DNA of 64,000 nucleotides from Pseudohalocynthiibacter aestuariivivens (GCF_011040495.1 NZ_CP049037.1:3658001-3722000), one strand, 5' to 3'; counted from the stretch's first letter, positions 44,755 through 53,115 are shown. The notes: a model not told the origin generated them from the sequence alone. Translations and numbers: made by a program.

Positions 44755-45972
44755 ATGACATATCCACCCACCATGTTACGCAGTCTGCTGTGCGGCGTCT
44801 CTGTGTTCGGGGTGTCGGCTGCCATGCCATCACATGCCGCTGAATGGGAGATCGGTCTAGGGGCCTATGTGGAGCAGAGTCTGGCCTATGCGTCCTATGA
44901 CAGCGATACCGCCAGCGATTTCGACGGCATCGATTCGGTTGGTTCCGGCGAGGCGTTTTTCCTGCCGTCGATCACATTGGACAACGGGATCAAGATCGGC
45001 GCGAACATCCAGATGGAGGGCCATGTCGGCGAACGCAACGCTGGAGCAGACATAGACGAGGCACATATCTTTGTTAAAGGCAGCTTTGGTGAGCTGCTGA
45101 TTGGTAAGTCCGATACGCCGGGCAATCATATGAGTTTTGGTGCGCCGATGGGGTATGGCCCGGCGACCAACTTTGGCGGGATCAGTTCCGGTACACTGGG
45201 ATCGTACATTCCATTTTCCGGCGTACATAACAGCCAGATGATGGGAGATGACCTGATCCGGGGCACGTTGGGCAGTACCTTTGTGTCCAACATGGGGGAG
45301 GAAACCCAAGGGCGGATCACGTATTTCACACCGCGTTTCGCGGGTTTTCAACTGGGCCTAAGCTATGCGCACGAAGAGCCGAATGCTGCGCCGAACCGGC
45401 AGGACTTTTTTGATATCGGCGCGAATTACGTCAATAATTTCGGGGATTTCGACGTCGGTTTGTCGGCGAAATGGGGCATTGCCGACAACACGACGGACCC
45501 CAATGCAAGCCCTGAATATTGGGGTGCGGGCGCCAATCTGGGATATGGCGGGTTTACCATCGGCGGCAGTTTCGCCGAGAGCAACAACAGCTCTAACGGG
45601 GTGACGGACGGTGAAGCCTACGATGTTGGTTTGTTGTATCAAGCCGGGAAGTTTGGCTACAGCATGTCCTACCTACACGGGCGCAATGTAGATAACGAAC
45701 ATGCCGGGTTCGGACCAAAGGAACGGTTTCAGGCGATAACGGCGGCGATAAACTATTACGCGACAGGCCATCCCGAGCGTCCGGTGCAGCCGCCACGCCC
45801 CGGAGCGGGGTACGATACCACCTACGGATTGCAGAAGGGGGTTGGGATCAACGCCTTCGTCTTTGCCTCTTATGTCAAATTCGATGAGGATCTGGGCGAT
45901 GGTGGTTTTGGTACGCCGGGTGATGATGTCGACGGTTTCGTAATCGGGACCGGCCTCAAGCTGAGCTTCTGA
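44755..45972 (+). CDS. General porin, outer membrane beta-barrel
   Basis: 405 residues. A signal peptide ends at about Ser-His-Ala/Ala-Glu-Trp (residue 28). Alternating aromatic and small residues in Gly-rich strands continue to a C-terminal Leu-Lys-Leu-Ser-Phe, the BAM recognition end. The family is the Rhodobacter-type trimeric porin. A longer Pro-rich loop (Pro-Glu-Arg-Pro-Val-Gln-Pro-Pro-Arg-Pro) occurs near residue 343. GGAGGG lies upstream of ATG 44755; ATG 44773 is an alternative. The 193-bp gap upstream probably holds its promoter. Confidence 0.88.
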   Translation: MTYPPTMLRSLLCGVSVFGVSAAMPSHAAEWEIGLGAYVEQSLAYASYDSDTASDFDGIDSVGSGEAFFLPSITLDNGIKIGANIQMEGHVGERNAGADIDEAHIFVKGSFGELLIGKSDTPGNHMSFGAPMGYGPATNFGGISSGTLGSYIPFSGVHNSQMMGDDLIRGTLGSTFVSNMGEETQGRITYFTPRFAGFQLGLSYAHEEPNAAPNRQDFFDIGANYVNNFGDFDVGLSAKWGIADNTTDPNASPEYWGAGANLGYGGFTIGGSFAESNNSSNGVTDGEAYDVGLLYQAGKFGYSMSYLHGRNVDNEHAGFGPKERFQAITAAINYYATGHPERPVQPPRPGAGYDTTYGLQKGVGINAFVFASYVKFDEDLGDGGFGTPGDDVDGFVIGTGLKLSF

Positions 45973-46008
45973 AGCACAATTTACGGCAGGGTCGTCATAC
46001 GCCGGTTC

Positions 46009-46467
46009 GTGGATTCCGATGGACCTTGGGTCGTTGCCCAGCATGGCCAGCTATATGCACGTGACGACGGGTTCGATGCCAGTTTCGGGACGCTGGTCGC
46101 CAGAATCGTTGCCGATTTCATCGCCAATCACGATTCGGAGTATGAGGCCGGATGGGTGGCCGAGCGGGATGGTGCGCCAATGGGGTGCATTTTTTGCGTG
46201 CGACTGGATGCGCAGACGGCCAAGCTGCGGATGTTTCTGGTCCTGCTGGAGGCCCGTGGTAGCGGGCTCGGCGCGCAACTACTGGATACCTGCATGGCAT
46301 TCGCCCGCGTGGCTGGTTATCGGCGCATGCAGCTTTGGACGCATGAAAGCCATCGCGCGGCTTGTGCGCTGTATGCAAAGCGCGGCTGGAGCTTGACAGA
46401 CAGCCGCCCCGTGCATTCCTTCGGTTGCGATCTGGTGGAACAAAGCTGGGAAATTGCGCTCCAATAG
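46009..46467 (+). CDS. GNAT-family N-acetyltransferase
   Basis: 152 residues from GTG 46009. The acetyl-CoA loop Ala-Arg-Gly-Ser-Gly-Leu-Gly-Ala-Gln-Leu-Leu and the Ala-Cys-Ala-Leu-Tyr-Ala-Lys-Arg-Gly-Trp motif are clear. The frame continues upstream to the porin stop without another ATG, GTG or TTG, although the upstream codons read like a missing first strand (Val-Val-Ile-Arg-Arg-Phe). The true start may be a rare codon such as ATT or ATA, or the N-terminus has been trimmed. Substrate unknown. Confidence 0.75.
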   Translation: MDSDGPWVVAQHGQLYARDDGFDASFGTLVARIVADFIANHDSEYEAGWVAERDGAPMGCIFCVRLDAQTAKLRMFLVLLEARGSGLGAQLLDTCMAFARVAGYRRMQLWTHESHRAACALYAKRGWSLTDSRPVHSFGCDLVEQSWEIALQ

Positions 46468-46508
46468 GCTTGCATTTATGATGCATGGCCGCTAAATCGA
46501 CGGCCAGT

Positions 46509-46585
46509 GCCGCCTTAGCTCAGTTGGTTAGAGCGCTTGATTGTGGATCAAGAGGTCCCTGGTTCGAGACCAGGAGGTGGTACCA
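46509..46585 (+). tRNA. tRNA-His (anticodon GTG)
   Basis: Complete cloverleaf: acceptor GCCGCCT (46509-46515) with AGGTGGT (46575-46581), D stem GCTC/GAGC, anticodon stem CTTGA/TCAAG with loop TTGTGGA, T stem CCTGG/CCAGG with loop TTCGAGA, and encoded CCA. The discriminator base is A73, and base -1 is T, so there is no encoded G-1. This is the unusual tRNA-His of many alphaproteobacteria, which pairs with an atypical HisRS. Confidence 0.97.
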
Positions 46586-46619
46586 TCCCCCATTTTCAGA
46601 TCACAGGTTTTCAGGTGGG

Positions 46620-46994
46620 TTATTCCGCGATCACGGCCTTGGCCGGTTCCGTCGCCTGTTTTGGCGGTACATATGAGGCATCCGGTGCGGGTCTGCCGAA
46701 ATTGGCGTAGACGATGAGGCCGACAATCAACAGCACCAACCCGACAGCAAGCAGGACAGGTATGCGACTAAGCCAGCGTCGCCATGTCCCTTTGTTGAAA
46801 ACCCGGCCCATGCCCCACAGCACGATGGCAACGATGCCGGCGGCGATCTGGAACTGAAAGAAGACCATCAGCCGGTTCATTCCCCGCAGGAAACTGTCAC
46901 CGGTAGGCGCGGTGTGATGCGCGACAATGAACGACGCGGCATATAGGCCCGCCCAAAGTGCAAAGAGTATCCAGACCCAAGTGATGCGTTGCAT
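46620..46994 (-). CDS. Small membrane protein, unknown function
   Basis: 124 residues from ATG 46994 (GGGGGA upstream); longer in-frame starts would overlap the DUF6476 gene. Three membrane segments at about residues 4-22, 43-62 and 78-96, then a Pro/Ala-rich tail. I do not recognise the family. It follows the DUF6476 gene by 49 bases on the same strand. Confidence 0.65.
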   Translation of the reverse strand: MQRITWVWILFALWAGLYAASFIVAHHTAPTGDSFLRGMNRLMVFFQFQIAAGIVAIVLWGMGRVFNKGTWRRWLSRIPVLLAVGLVLLIVGLIVYANFGRPAPDASYVPPKQATEPAKAVIAE

Positions 46995-47043
46995 GACATG
47001 TCCCCCAATCCGCAGGGTGCCAGCAATGCGACGGTTTGTGAAG

Positions 47044-47346
47044 TCAGTCGATTTGCAACGTTTGGCGCAATACGCCCGTCTCACGATCATAGATCAGCAC
47101 TTGGTCGTCCTTGGTCACCACTGCGTACCAATTCGCGCCTTGGGTAAAGGCCAGCGGCTCTGACCCGTCGGGCAGGGTGATCACATCTGGCAAATCCGGT
47201 CCGAACGCGTCCGAGAACTTGGTGACAAAGAGCACGACGATCACTATGAACCCGATCACCATCGTCGCCGTCAGGATCGTGACCAGCAGGCGCAGGTATT
47301 TAACCATGCCCGGATCAATCGGCTGATGTTGAGGAGTGTCTTCCAT
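47044..47346 (-). CDS. DUF6476-family single-pass membrane protein
   Basis: 100 residues. One membrane helix (about residues 17-43) and a C-terminal domain of short strands (Asp-Gly-Ser-Glu-Pro-Leu-Ala, Val-Thr-Lys-Asp-Asp-Gln-Val-Leu-Ile-Tyr-Asp). It fits DUF6476 of Rhodobacteraceae. ATG 47346 shares a CCATGG with the divergent rluA-family start; an internal ATG 47307 is possible. Function unknown. Confidence 0.7.
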   Translation of the reverse strand: MEDTPQHQPIDPGMVKYLRLLVTILTATMVIGFIVIVVLFVTKFSDAFGPDLPDVITLPDGSEPLAFTQGANWYAVVTKDDQVLIYDRETGVLRQTLQID

Positions 47347-48370
47347 GGGGTCCACCACGCTGAACGTTGAAATCGGGCCGAACCCGCCGCCGCGTCTTGA
47401 TAAGGCACTGGCACGCGATGTGCCAGAGGCCGCGGCGCTGTCGCGCACGCGACTGGCGCGGCTGATCGCCGAGGGACGCATTGTAGTGAACGGTGCGATG
47501 GTCACTGACGCGAAGGCGCGCGTGGCGGAGGGCGACACAGTCGAGATCACAGTGCCCGTGGCTGAGGACAGCCATATCGCGCCTGAAGACATCGCACTGG
47601 ATATTGTCCATGAGGATGATGACCTGATCGTGGTGGACAAGCCTGCGGGCATGGTCGTGCATCCGGCACCCGGCACACCGTCGGGGACACTGGTAAATGC
47701 CCTGCTGCACCATTTTGGTGGCAATCTGTCGGGGGTCGGCGGCGCGAAACGCCCCGGTATTGTACATCGCATAGACAAGGAGACCAGCGGCCTGTTGGTG
47801 GTGGCAAAATCTGACCGTGCGCATCACGGTCTGGCGGCCCAGTTCGAGGCGCATGATGTCGAACGGAAGTATCTCGCGGTTTGCAATGGTGTGCCCGATG
47901 CCAGTGATCCGCGCTTGCGCGGGTTGCGCGGTATTAGTTTCGAGCCGGGAAACATCATGCGAATCGAGACCCGTCTTGCACGTCACAAAACCGACAGACA
48001 AAAGCAGGCGGTCTGTCAGACTGGTGGGCGGCACGCGGTTACCCGTGCGCGCATCGTCCAGCGATTTGGCGCGCCCGAAGTAGCGGCACTGGTCGAATGC
48101 TGGCTCGAGACGGGGCGCACCCATCAGATTCGGGTCCATATGGCCTATGCTGGTCACGGGCTGATCGGCGACCCGACGTACGGCGGACGGCGCAAGCTGT
48201 CGGCAAAGGCACTGCCAGAGGTCGCGCTTGCGGCGGCAGGTAACTTTGATCGGCAGGCTTTGCATGCGGCGCATCTGGGGTTCGAACATCCGGTTTCGGC
48301 TGAGATGATGCGGTTTGATGCCCCCTTGCCACAGGATATGGACAGATTAATTGCGGCGTTGGCGTCGTAA
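47345..48370 (+). CDS. RluA-family (RluC/RluD-type) pseudouridine synthase
   Basis: 341 residues from ATG 47345, which has GAGGAG eight bases upstream. An S4 domain (Leu-Ser-Arg-Thr-Arg-Leu-Ala-Arg-Leu-Ile-Ala-Glu-Gly) is followed by the catalytic Gly-Ile-Val-His-Arg-Ile-Asp-Lys-Glu-Thr-Ser-Gly-Leu motif with the catalytic Asp. Gly-Arg-Thr-His-Gln-Ile-Arg-Val-His is also diagnostic. It probably modifies 23S rRNA. The divergent start overlaps the DUF6476 gene start by two bases. Confidence 0.92.
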   Translation: MGSTTLNVEIGPNPPPRLDKALARDVPEAAALSRTRLARLIAEGRIVVNGAMVTDAKARVAEGDTVEITVPVAEDSHIAPEDIALDIVHEDDDLIVVDKPAGMVVHPAPGTPSGTLVNALLHHFGGNLSGVGGAKRPGIVHRIDKETSGLLVVAKSDRAHHGLAAQFEAHDVERKYLAVCNGVPDASDPRLRGLRGISFEPGNIMRIETRLARHKTDRQKQAVCQTGGRHAVTRARIVQRFGAPEVAALVECWLETGRTHQIRVHMAYAGHGLIGDPTYGGRRKLSAKALPEVALAAAGNFDRQALHAAHLGFEHPVSAEMMRFDAPLPQDMDRLIAALAS

Positions 48371-48467
48371 TTATGTCAATCCTGCACGCTTGTGTGAGGT
48401 GCCGACACAATGCTGGCAATCGGAACCAACAGGATTCATTTAGCGTTAACAAATGAGGCGTATCCGC

Positions 48468-48496
48468 CTTGAAATGAAAAAGCGGATGCCTAAATA
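48468..48496 (+). promoter_or_regulatory. Sigma-32-like promoter of rpoH
   Basis: CTTGAAA at 48468-48474, 14 bases, then CCTAAATA at 48489-48496. This fits the heat-shock consensus (CTTGAAA, 12-14 bp, CC.ATnTA-like -10) and lies 44 bases upstream of rpoH. It suggests that RpoH helps to transcribe its own gene. Confidence 0.6.
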
Positions 48497-48540
48497 CATG
48501 TTAACACCCTAAACATGGGTGAATCTGGAGGGTCAGTTAC

Positions 48541-49437
48541 ATGGGCAATTATGCAAATCTGCCGGCACCGACGCCGGAAGGCGGTCTGAACCGCTATATG
48601 CAGGAAATCCGCAAGTTTCCGCTTCTGGAGCCGGAAGAGGAATACATGCTCGCCAAACGCTGGGTAGAGCAGGAAGACACCGAAGCGGCGCACCGAATGG
48701 TGACGTCACACCTGCGGCTCGCCGCCAAGATCGCGATGGGATATCGCGGTTACGGGCTGCCGCAAGCCGAAGTGATCTCAGAGGCCAATGTGGGTCTGAT
48801 GCAGGCCGTGAAACGGTTTGACCCCGAAAAAGGGTTCCGGTTGGCGACCTATGCGATGTGGTGGATCAGGGCGAGCATTCAGGAATATATCCTGCGGTCG
48901 TGGAGCTTGGTCAAGTTGGGAACAACATCGGCGCAAAAGAAGCTTTTCTTTAACCTGCGCAAGGCCAAGTCCAAGATCGGTGCGCTGGAAGATGGTGACA
49001 TGCACCCCGACAACGTCAAGAAGATCGCGACACAGTTGGGCGTAACCGAGACTGAAGTGATCTCGATGAACCGGCGTATGTCGGGAGGTGATGCGTCGCT
49101 GAATGCCACCGTCGGTTCCGAAGGCGAAGGCACGATGCAATGGCAGGACTGGCTGGAGGACGAAGATGCCGACCAAGCCAGCGACTATGAGGCGCGGGAC
49201 GAGTTGCATGCGCGTCGCGAACTGTTGGCAGAGGCGATGGATGTATTGAACGACCGGGAAAAGGACGTGCTGACCCAGCGCCGGTTGAGTGACAAGACTG
49301 TTACGCTAGAGGATCTGAGCGGCCAATATGACGTGAGCCGAGAGCGCATTCGCCAGATCGAGGTGCGCGCGTTCGAGAAGCTACAAAAGCGGATGCGCGG
49401 GCTTGCTCAGGAAAAAGGCATGCTTGCCAGCGCGTGA
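48541..49437 (+). CDS. rpoH: Heat-shock sigma factor RpoH
   Basis: 298 residues. Region 2 is Pro-Glu-Lys-Gly-Phe-Arg-Leu-Ala-Thr-Tyr-Ala-Met-Trp-Trp-Ile-Arg (about 95-110); the RpoH box Gln-Lys-Lys-Leu-Phe-Phe-Asn-Leu-Arg is at 132-140; region 4 ends with Ser-Arg-Glu-Arg-Ile-Arg-Gln-Ile-Glu. RBS GGAGGG. Many roseobacters have two rpoH genes; this one lacks a visible partner in the window. Terminated by the hairpin at 49466. Confidence 0.96.
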   Translation: MGNYANLPAPTPEGGLNRYMQEIRKFPLLEPEEEYMLAKRWVEQEDTEAAHRMVTSHLRLAAKIAMGYRGYGLPQAEVISEANVGLMQAVKRFDPEKGFRLATYAMWWIRASIQEYILRSWSLVKLGTTSAQKKLFFNLRKAKSKIGALEDGDMHPDNVKKIATQLGVTETEVISMNRRMSGGDASLNATVGSEGEGTMQWQDWLEDEDADQASDYEARDELHARRELLAEAMDVLNDREKDVLTQRRLSDKTVTLEDLSGQYDVSRERIRQIEVRAFEKLQKRMRGLAQEKGMLASA

Positions 49438-49465
49438 CAGCTTGGCGTGAGCGCGGAAAACCGAT

Positions 49466-49499
49466 AGCCTCCATGGGATTGCCTATGGGGGCTTTTTTT
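49466..49499 (+). terminator. rpoH terminator directly abutting the next start codon
   Basis: AGCCTCCAT, loop GGGATTGCCT, ATGGGGGCT, then seven T residues. Nine pairs with one G-U. The T run ends one base before ATG 49500 of the next gene, so the right arm (GGGGGC) also occupies the position of a ribosome site. Confidence 0.85.
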
Positions 49500-50585
49500 A
49501 TGTCTGCTGCTAAATATCGCGTTCAATTTTCCTTGGTTCATCGCCGTATCATAGGCGCACTGTTGTGTGTGTTGCTCGCCGCCTGTGCGCCGCGTGAAAC
49601 AGCGCAGTTTGCGGCACCCAGCCCAGAGGCCACACCCTACCCGATTTATGTGGCCACGCAGCGCAAGCTGGACCGCACAGGCCCCTATTTCGGCGAGAAA
49701 CGCCCCGAAGGGGTGCGATTCTTTCGCAATGTCATCTCGGTGCCGCCGACCCATACGCCGGGACATATCGAATGGCCTGAAGGTCCGGCCGATACCGCTG
49801 TGGATTTTGCGGTGACGGAAACCGAAGTGTTTTCCGGTATGAGCGAAATGAGATCGCATATACGTGCCCGTCGTTCGGGCAAGGAAACGTTGGTCTTCGT
49901 GCATGGCTATAACAACACGTTGTCGGATGCGATGTACCGGTTGGCGCAGATTCAGAGTGATTTCAAGACTGGCATGCCAGGTGTTCTGTTCTCGTGGCAA
50001 TCTGCCGGGGATGCACGTGGCTATATCTATGATCGCGACAGTGTATTGCATGCGCGCGACGATCTGGAGGAAGTGCTGAACGGTCTGACGGCAGCACCGG
50101 GCGAGAAGGTGTTCCTGCTGGCTCATTCGATGGGATCGCAATTGACGATGGAAGTGCTGCGACAGGCGGCGCTGCGCGGGAACCGGCGGTTGTTGGACAG
50201 GATCAGCGGCGTCGTTCTGATGTCACCTGACATTGATCCGGATGTTTTCCGTCATCAGGCCAAAACCATTGGCAAATTACCCGATCCTTTTATGATTTTT
50301 GTCTCGCGGCAGGACCGCGCGCTGTCGCTTGCGGGCTTTATCACAGGTCGCAAGCCACGGCTGGGGGTGATCGACGGACCGGAGCAGGTGGCGGATCTGG
50401 GCGTGACCGTGGTGGATTTTACGGCGCTGAGTGATGGTGAGGGTCTGAACCATATGGTGCCTGTCGCATCGCCTGCCGCAGTGTCTGTCCTGCAGGGCAT
50501 GTTGGCACAAGCGCAGAGTGGTGGCACACCGTTTAACGATTACCTGATCCTGGACGCGCCGATCCTGAAGACTGGAAACCCATAA
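49500..50585 (+). CDS. DUF900-type alpha/beta-hydrolase lipoprotein
   Basis: 361 residues from ATG 49500. A lipoprotein signal ends in Leu-Ala-Ala-Cys (about residue 28). The hydrolase core has the oxyanion segment Val-Phe-Val-His-Gly-Tyr-Asn-Asn and the nucleophile elbow His-Ser-Met-Gly-Ser, with Leu-Met-Ser-Pro-Asp-Ile-Asp for the acid strand and His near Gly-Leu-Asn-His-Met. Likely a periplasmic or outer-membrane-facing esterase or peptidase-like enzyme; substrate unknown. It starts immediately after the rpoH terminator. Confidence 0.8.
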   Translation: MSAAKYRVQFSLVHRRIIGALLCVLLAACAPRETAQFAAPSPEATPYPIYVATQRKLDRTGPYFGEKRPEGVRFFRNVISVPPTHTPGHIEWPEGPADTAVDFAVTETEVFSGMSEMRSHIRARRSGKETLVFVHGYNNTLSDAMYRLAQIQSDFKTGMPGVLFSWQSAGDARGYIYDRDSVLHARDDLEEVLNGLTAAPGEKVFLLAHSMGSQLTMEVLRQAALRGNRRLLDRISGVVLMSPDIDPDVFRHQAKTIGKLPDPFMIFVSRQDRALSLAGFITGRKPRLGVIDGPEQVADLGVTVVDFTALSDGEGLNHMVPVASPAAVSVLQGMLAQAQSGGTPFNDYLILDAPILKTGNP

Positions 50586-50669
50586 GGGCCGGATGGGTAA
50601 AGACAACCATTCCCCCTTGGCAATCTGTCTTGGCGATCCTAGCTTTGAACAAGAGCAAGGAGGTGCCGC

Positions 50670-50939
50670 ATGGCCGGTGGATGGGCGCGCGATGGCGCGG
50701 TAAATGAGCAGATAGAAGCGTCGATCGCAGATGAACTGGCCCGTCTCAAGGCGCGGCGGACGGCAACAGGCGAAAGCCGAACCCACTGTGCCGAGTGCGA
50801 AGAGCCTATCCCCGAAGCGCGCCGGATTGCCCTGCCGGGGGTCAAGCTGTGTATCGACTGCATGCAAGAGCGCGACAGCGCAGCACAGGCGCGCGGTGGC
50901 ATCAATCGGCGCGGCTCGAAGGACAGCCAGTTAAAGTAA
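50670..50939 (+). CDS. DksA/TraR-family C4 zinc-finger protein
   Basis: 89 residues with a perfect AAGGAGGTG ribosome site. Cys-Ala-Glu-Cys and Cys-Ile-Asp-Cys, 20 residues apart, form the zinc finger, with Pro-Glu-Ala-Arg-Arg-Ile-Ala-Leu-Pro-Gly between them. It is a short form, similar to YbiI-type proteins, without the long coiled coil of DksA. It may bind the RNA polymerase secondary channel; this is inferred. Confidence 0.85.
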   Translation: MAGGWARDGAVNEQIEASIADELARLKARRTATGESRTHCAECEEPIPEARRIALPGVKLCIDCMQERDSAAQARGGINRRGSKDSQLK

Positions 50940-50947
50940 CGGCTGCG

Positions 50948-50968
50948 GTGCGCCTGCGGCGCGCTTTT
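50948..50968 (+). terminator. Intrinsic terminator after the zinc-finger gene
   Basis: GTGCGCC, loop TGC, GGCGCGC, TTTT. Seven pairs with one G-U, 8 bases after the stop. Confidence 0.8.
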
Positions 50969-51008
50969 CAGATTTGCGTTGAGGCCACTCAGACCTTGGG
51001 GGCTTTGC

Positions 51009-51045
51009 CCCCAAACCCCCAGGATACTTGCAGCAAGAAGAAGAT
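51009..51045. repeat. Dispersed intergenic repeat, copy 2
   Basis: Contains GGATACTTGCAGCAAGAAGA after a run of C residues, closely matching the copy at 4091-4128. It lies between the zinc-finger gene and the convergent pepF stop. Confidence 0.55.
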
Positions 51046-51103
51046 ATGGGCTGGGGAGGTCATGGGGGTGTGTCAGCAGCGGCGTGCCAGACCGCTGCAC
51101 TCA

Positions 51104-52924
51104 TCAGTCCTCCATCGCTTCCAACTCGTCGATCATGTCGGAGATCATGCTTAGACCTTTGCCCCAGAACGCGGGGTCGCTGGCATCAAGGCCGAATGGG
51201 GCTAGAAGCGCCTTGTGATGTTTGGAGCCGCCTGCCTTGAGCATATCGAAATATTTGTCCTGAAAGCCCTCGGGGTGCTCCGCGTAGACGGCGTAGAGTG
51301 CGTTTACCAAACCATCGCCGAAGGCGTAGGCGTAAACATAGAAGGGGGAATGAACGAAGTGCGGTATATAGGCCCAGAATGTTTCGTACCCTTCCATGAA
51401 CTCGAAGGCGGGCCCGAGGCTTTCGGCCTGAACCGACATCCAGAGGGCATTGATGTCTTCTGGTGTCAGTTCACCCTGACGGCGTGCGGCGTGCAGTTTG
51501 CATTCGAAATCGTAGAATGCGATCTGGCGGACGACAGTGTTGATCATGTCCTCGACCTTGCCTGCCAGCAGGATCTTGCGTTCGGCGTTGTTGGCTGCGC
51601 CGTCCAGCATCTTGCGGAATGTCAGCATTTCGCCGAACACGCTGGCGGTTTCGGCCAGTGTCAGCGGTGTCGAGCTCAGTAGTTCGCCCTGTTCGGCGGC
51701 CAGAACCTGATGAACGCCGTGGCCCAATTCATGCGCCAAGGTCATGACATCGCGGGGTTTGCCAAGGTAGTTGAGCATCACGTAAGGGTGCACATCCGTC
51801 ACGGTGGGATGGGCAAACGCGCCGGGTGCCTTGCCGGGTTTTACGCCTGCGTCGATCCAGCCTCGGTCGAAAAACGGTTCTGCCAGATCGCCCATGCGCG
51901 GATCAAAGGCGGTGTAGGCCTCCATAACTGTGGCGCGGGCGGCGTCCCATCCGACGGTTTTCGTCTCTTCCATGGGCAGCGGAGCGTTGCGGTCCCAGAC
52001 CTGCATCACGTCGAGGCCGAGCCATTTGCGCTTTAGTTCGTAGTAGCGGTGGCTCAGCTTGGGGTAGGCGGCGACAACGGCGTTGCGCAAAGCCTCGACC
52101 ACTTCGGGTTCGACATCGTTGCTGAGATGCCGGCCCGTCTGCGCGGTGGGCATGCCGCGCCAGCGGTCCAGCACTTCCTTTTCCTTGGCCGAAGTGTTGT
52201 GAACGCGGGCAAAGGTGCGGATATTTTCACCGAAGACGCGGGCCAGTTCACGGCTGGCGGCCTCGCGTTTGCTGCGATCCTGCTCGGTGAGAAAGTTCAA
52301 CGTCGCCTCGATCCCGAGCGTTTCACCGTCGATATCAAACGTCAGCCCGGCGATGGTTTCGTCAAAGAGTCGCTCCCAGGCGTCGCCCACAACCCCCAGA
52401 TCATGCAGGAATTTCTCCAATTCATCGCTGAGTTGGTAAGGTTTCATCGCGCGAATGCGATCCAGTACGGGGCGGTAACGGGCCAGTTCGGCGTTTTGGG
52501 CCAGAAGGGTCTCTAGGTAGGTGTCTTCCAGCCGGTTTAGCTCCAGCGTGAAAAATACCAGCGGCGTGGTGTAGTTGGTGATCTTTTCCTGTGTGTCGGA
52601 CAGGAATTTGGTGCGGCCGCCATCTGTGGTCAATTGGTAGTAGCGCAGGCCAGCAAAGGACATGATGCGCCCTGCGGTGGTGCTGATCGCCTCGTTGCGC
52701 TTGATACAGGTGAGCAGGCCATCGGCGTTAAGATCGGCCAGTTTGCCCTGGTAATCACTGGCAAAATCGGCGCAGGCCGCTTCGAGCCAGTCCAGATCAC
52801 GCTTTAGCTCGGGCGCGTCTTCGGCGGTGTAGAGATCGCTCAGGTCCCATTCCGGCAGCTTGCCGAGGTCGTCCGCGCCAGAGCTGGCATTGGCGTCATA
52901 GGCGGGGGCGGGGGACTGGATCAT
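51104..52924 (-). CDS. pepF: M3-family oligoendopeptidase F
   Basis: 606 residues from ATG 52924, preceded by AAAGGAGAG; the longer frame upstream crosses the tandem repeat and is rejected. The zinc motif His-Glu-Leu-Gly-His lies at about residues 398-402, with the third ligand in Glu-Thr-Ala-Ser-Val-Phe-Gly-Glu. It degrades oligopeptides in the cytoplasm. The length and N-terminal helical domain fit the bacterial PepF family. Confidence 0.93.
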   Translation of the reverse strand: MIQSPAPAYDANASSGADDLGKLPEWDLSDLYTAEDAPELKRDLDWLEAACADFASDYQGKLADLNADGLLTCIKRNEAISTTAGRIMSFAGLRYYQLTTDGGRTKFLSDTQEKITNYTTPLVFFTLELNRLEDTYLETLLAQNAELARYRPVLDRIRAMKPYQLSDELEKFLHDLGVVGDAWERLFDETIAGLTFDIDGETLGIEATLNFLTEQDRSKREAASRELARVFGENIRTFARVHNTSAKEKEVLDRWRGMPTAQTGRHLSNDVEPEVVEALRNAVVAAYPKLSHRYYELKRKWLGLDVMQVWDRNAPLPMEETKTVGWDAARATVMEAYTAFDPRMGDLAEPFFDRGWIDAGVKPGKAPGAFAHPTVTDVHPYVMLNYLGKPRDVMTLAHELGHGVHQVLAAEQGELLSSTPLTLAETASVFGEMLTFRKMLDGAANNAERKILLAGKVEDMINTVVRQIAFYDFECKLHAARRQGELTPEDINALWMSVQAESLGPAFEFMEGYETFWAYIPHFVHSPFYVYAYAFGDGLVNALYAVYAEHPEGFQDKYFDMLKAGGSKHHKALLAPFGLDASDPAFWGKGLSMISDMIDELEAMED

Positions 52925-52996
52925 GGGTGGCTCTCCTTTGGGTACGGACCAGACATAGGGGCGGGAGGCGGCAGGCTCAAGGCGGTGTTTTTGAAC

Positions 52997-53051
52997 GTCG
53001 GTATTACGTCGGTATCCTGTCGGTATCCTGTCGGTGACGTGTCGGTGGTGT
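52997..53051. repeat. 11-bp tandem repeat, locus 2 (five units)
   Basis: GTCGGTATTAC, GTCGGTATCCT twice, GTCGGTGACGT and GTCGGTGGTGT, exactly 11 bp each. The same unit occurs at 39324-39367 on the opposite strand, and both arrays are preceded by GTTTTTG. It lies between divergent-end neighbours, 72 bases upstream of pepF. Confidence 0.85.
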
Positions 53052-53115
53052 TTCGTGCTAATCAGTGGGGTCGCGCGCATCTGTTCGCATCGCAGGGGCC
53101 GCAGATGGGCCGCGG

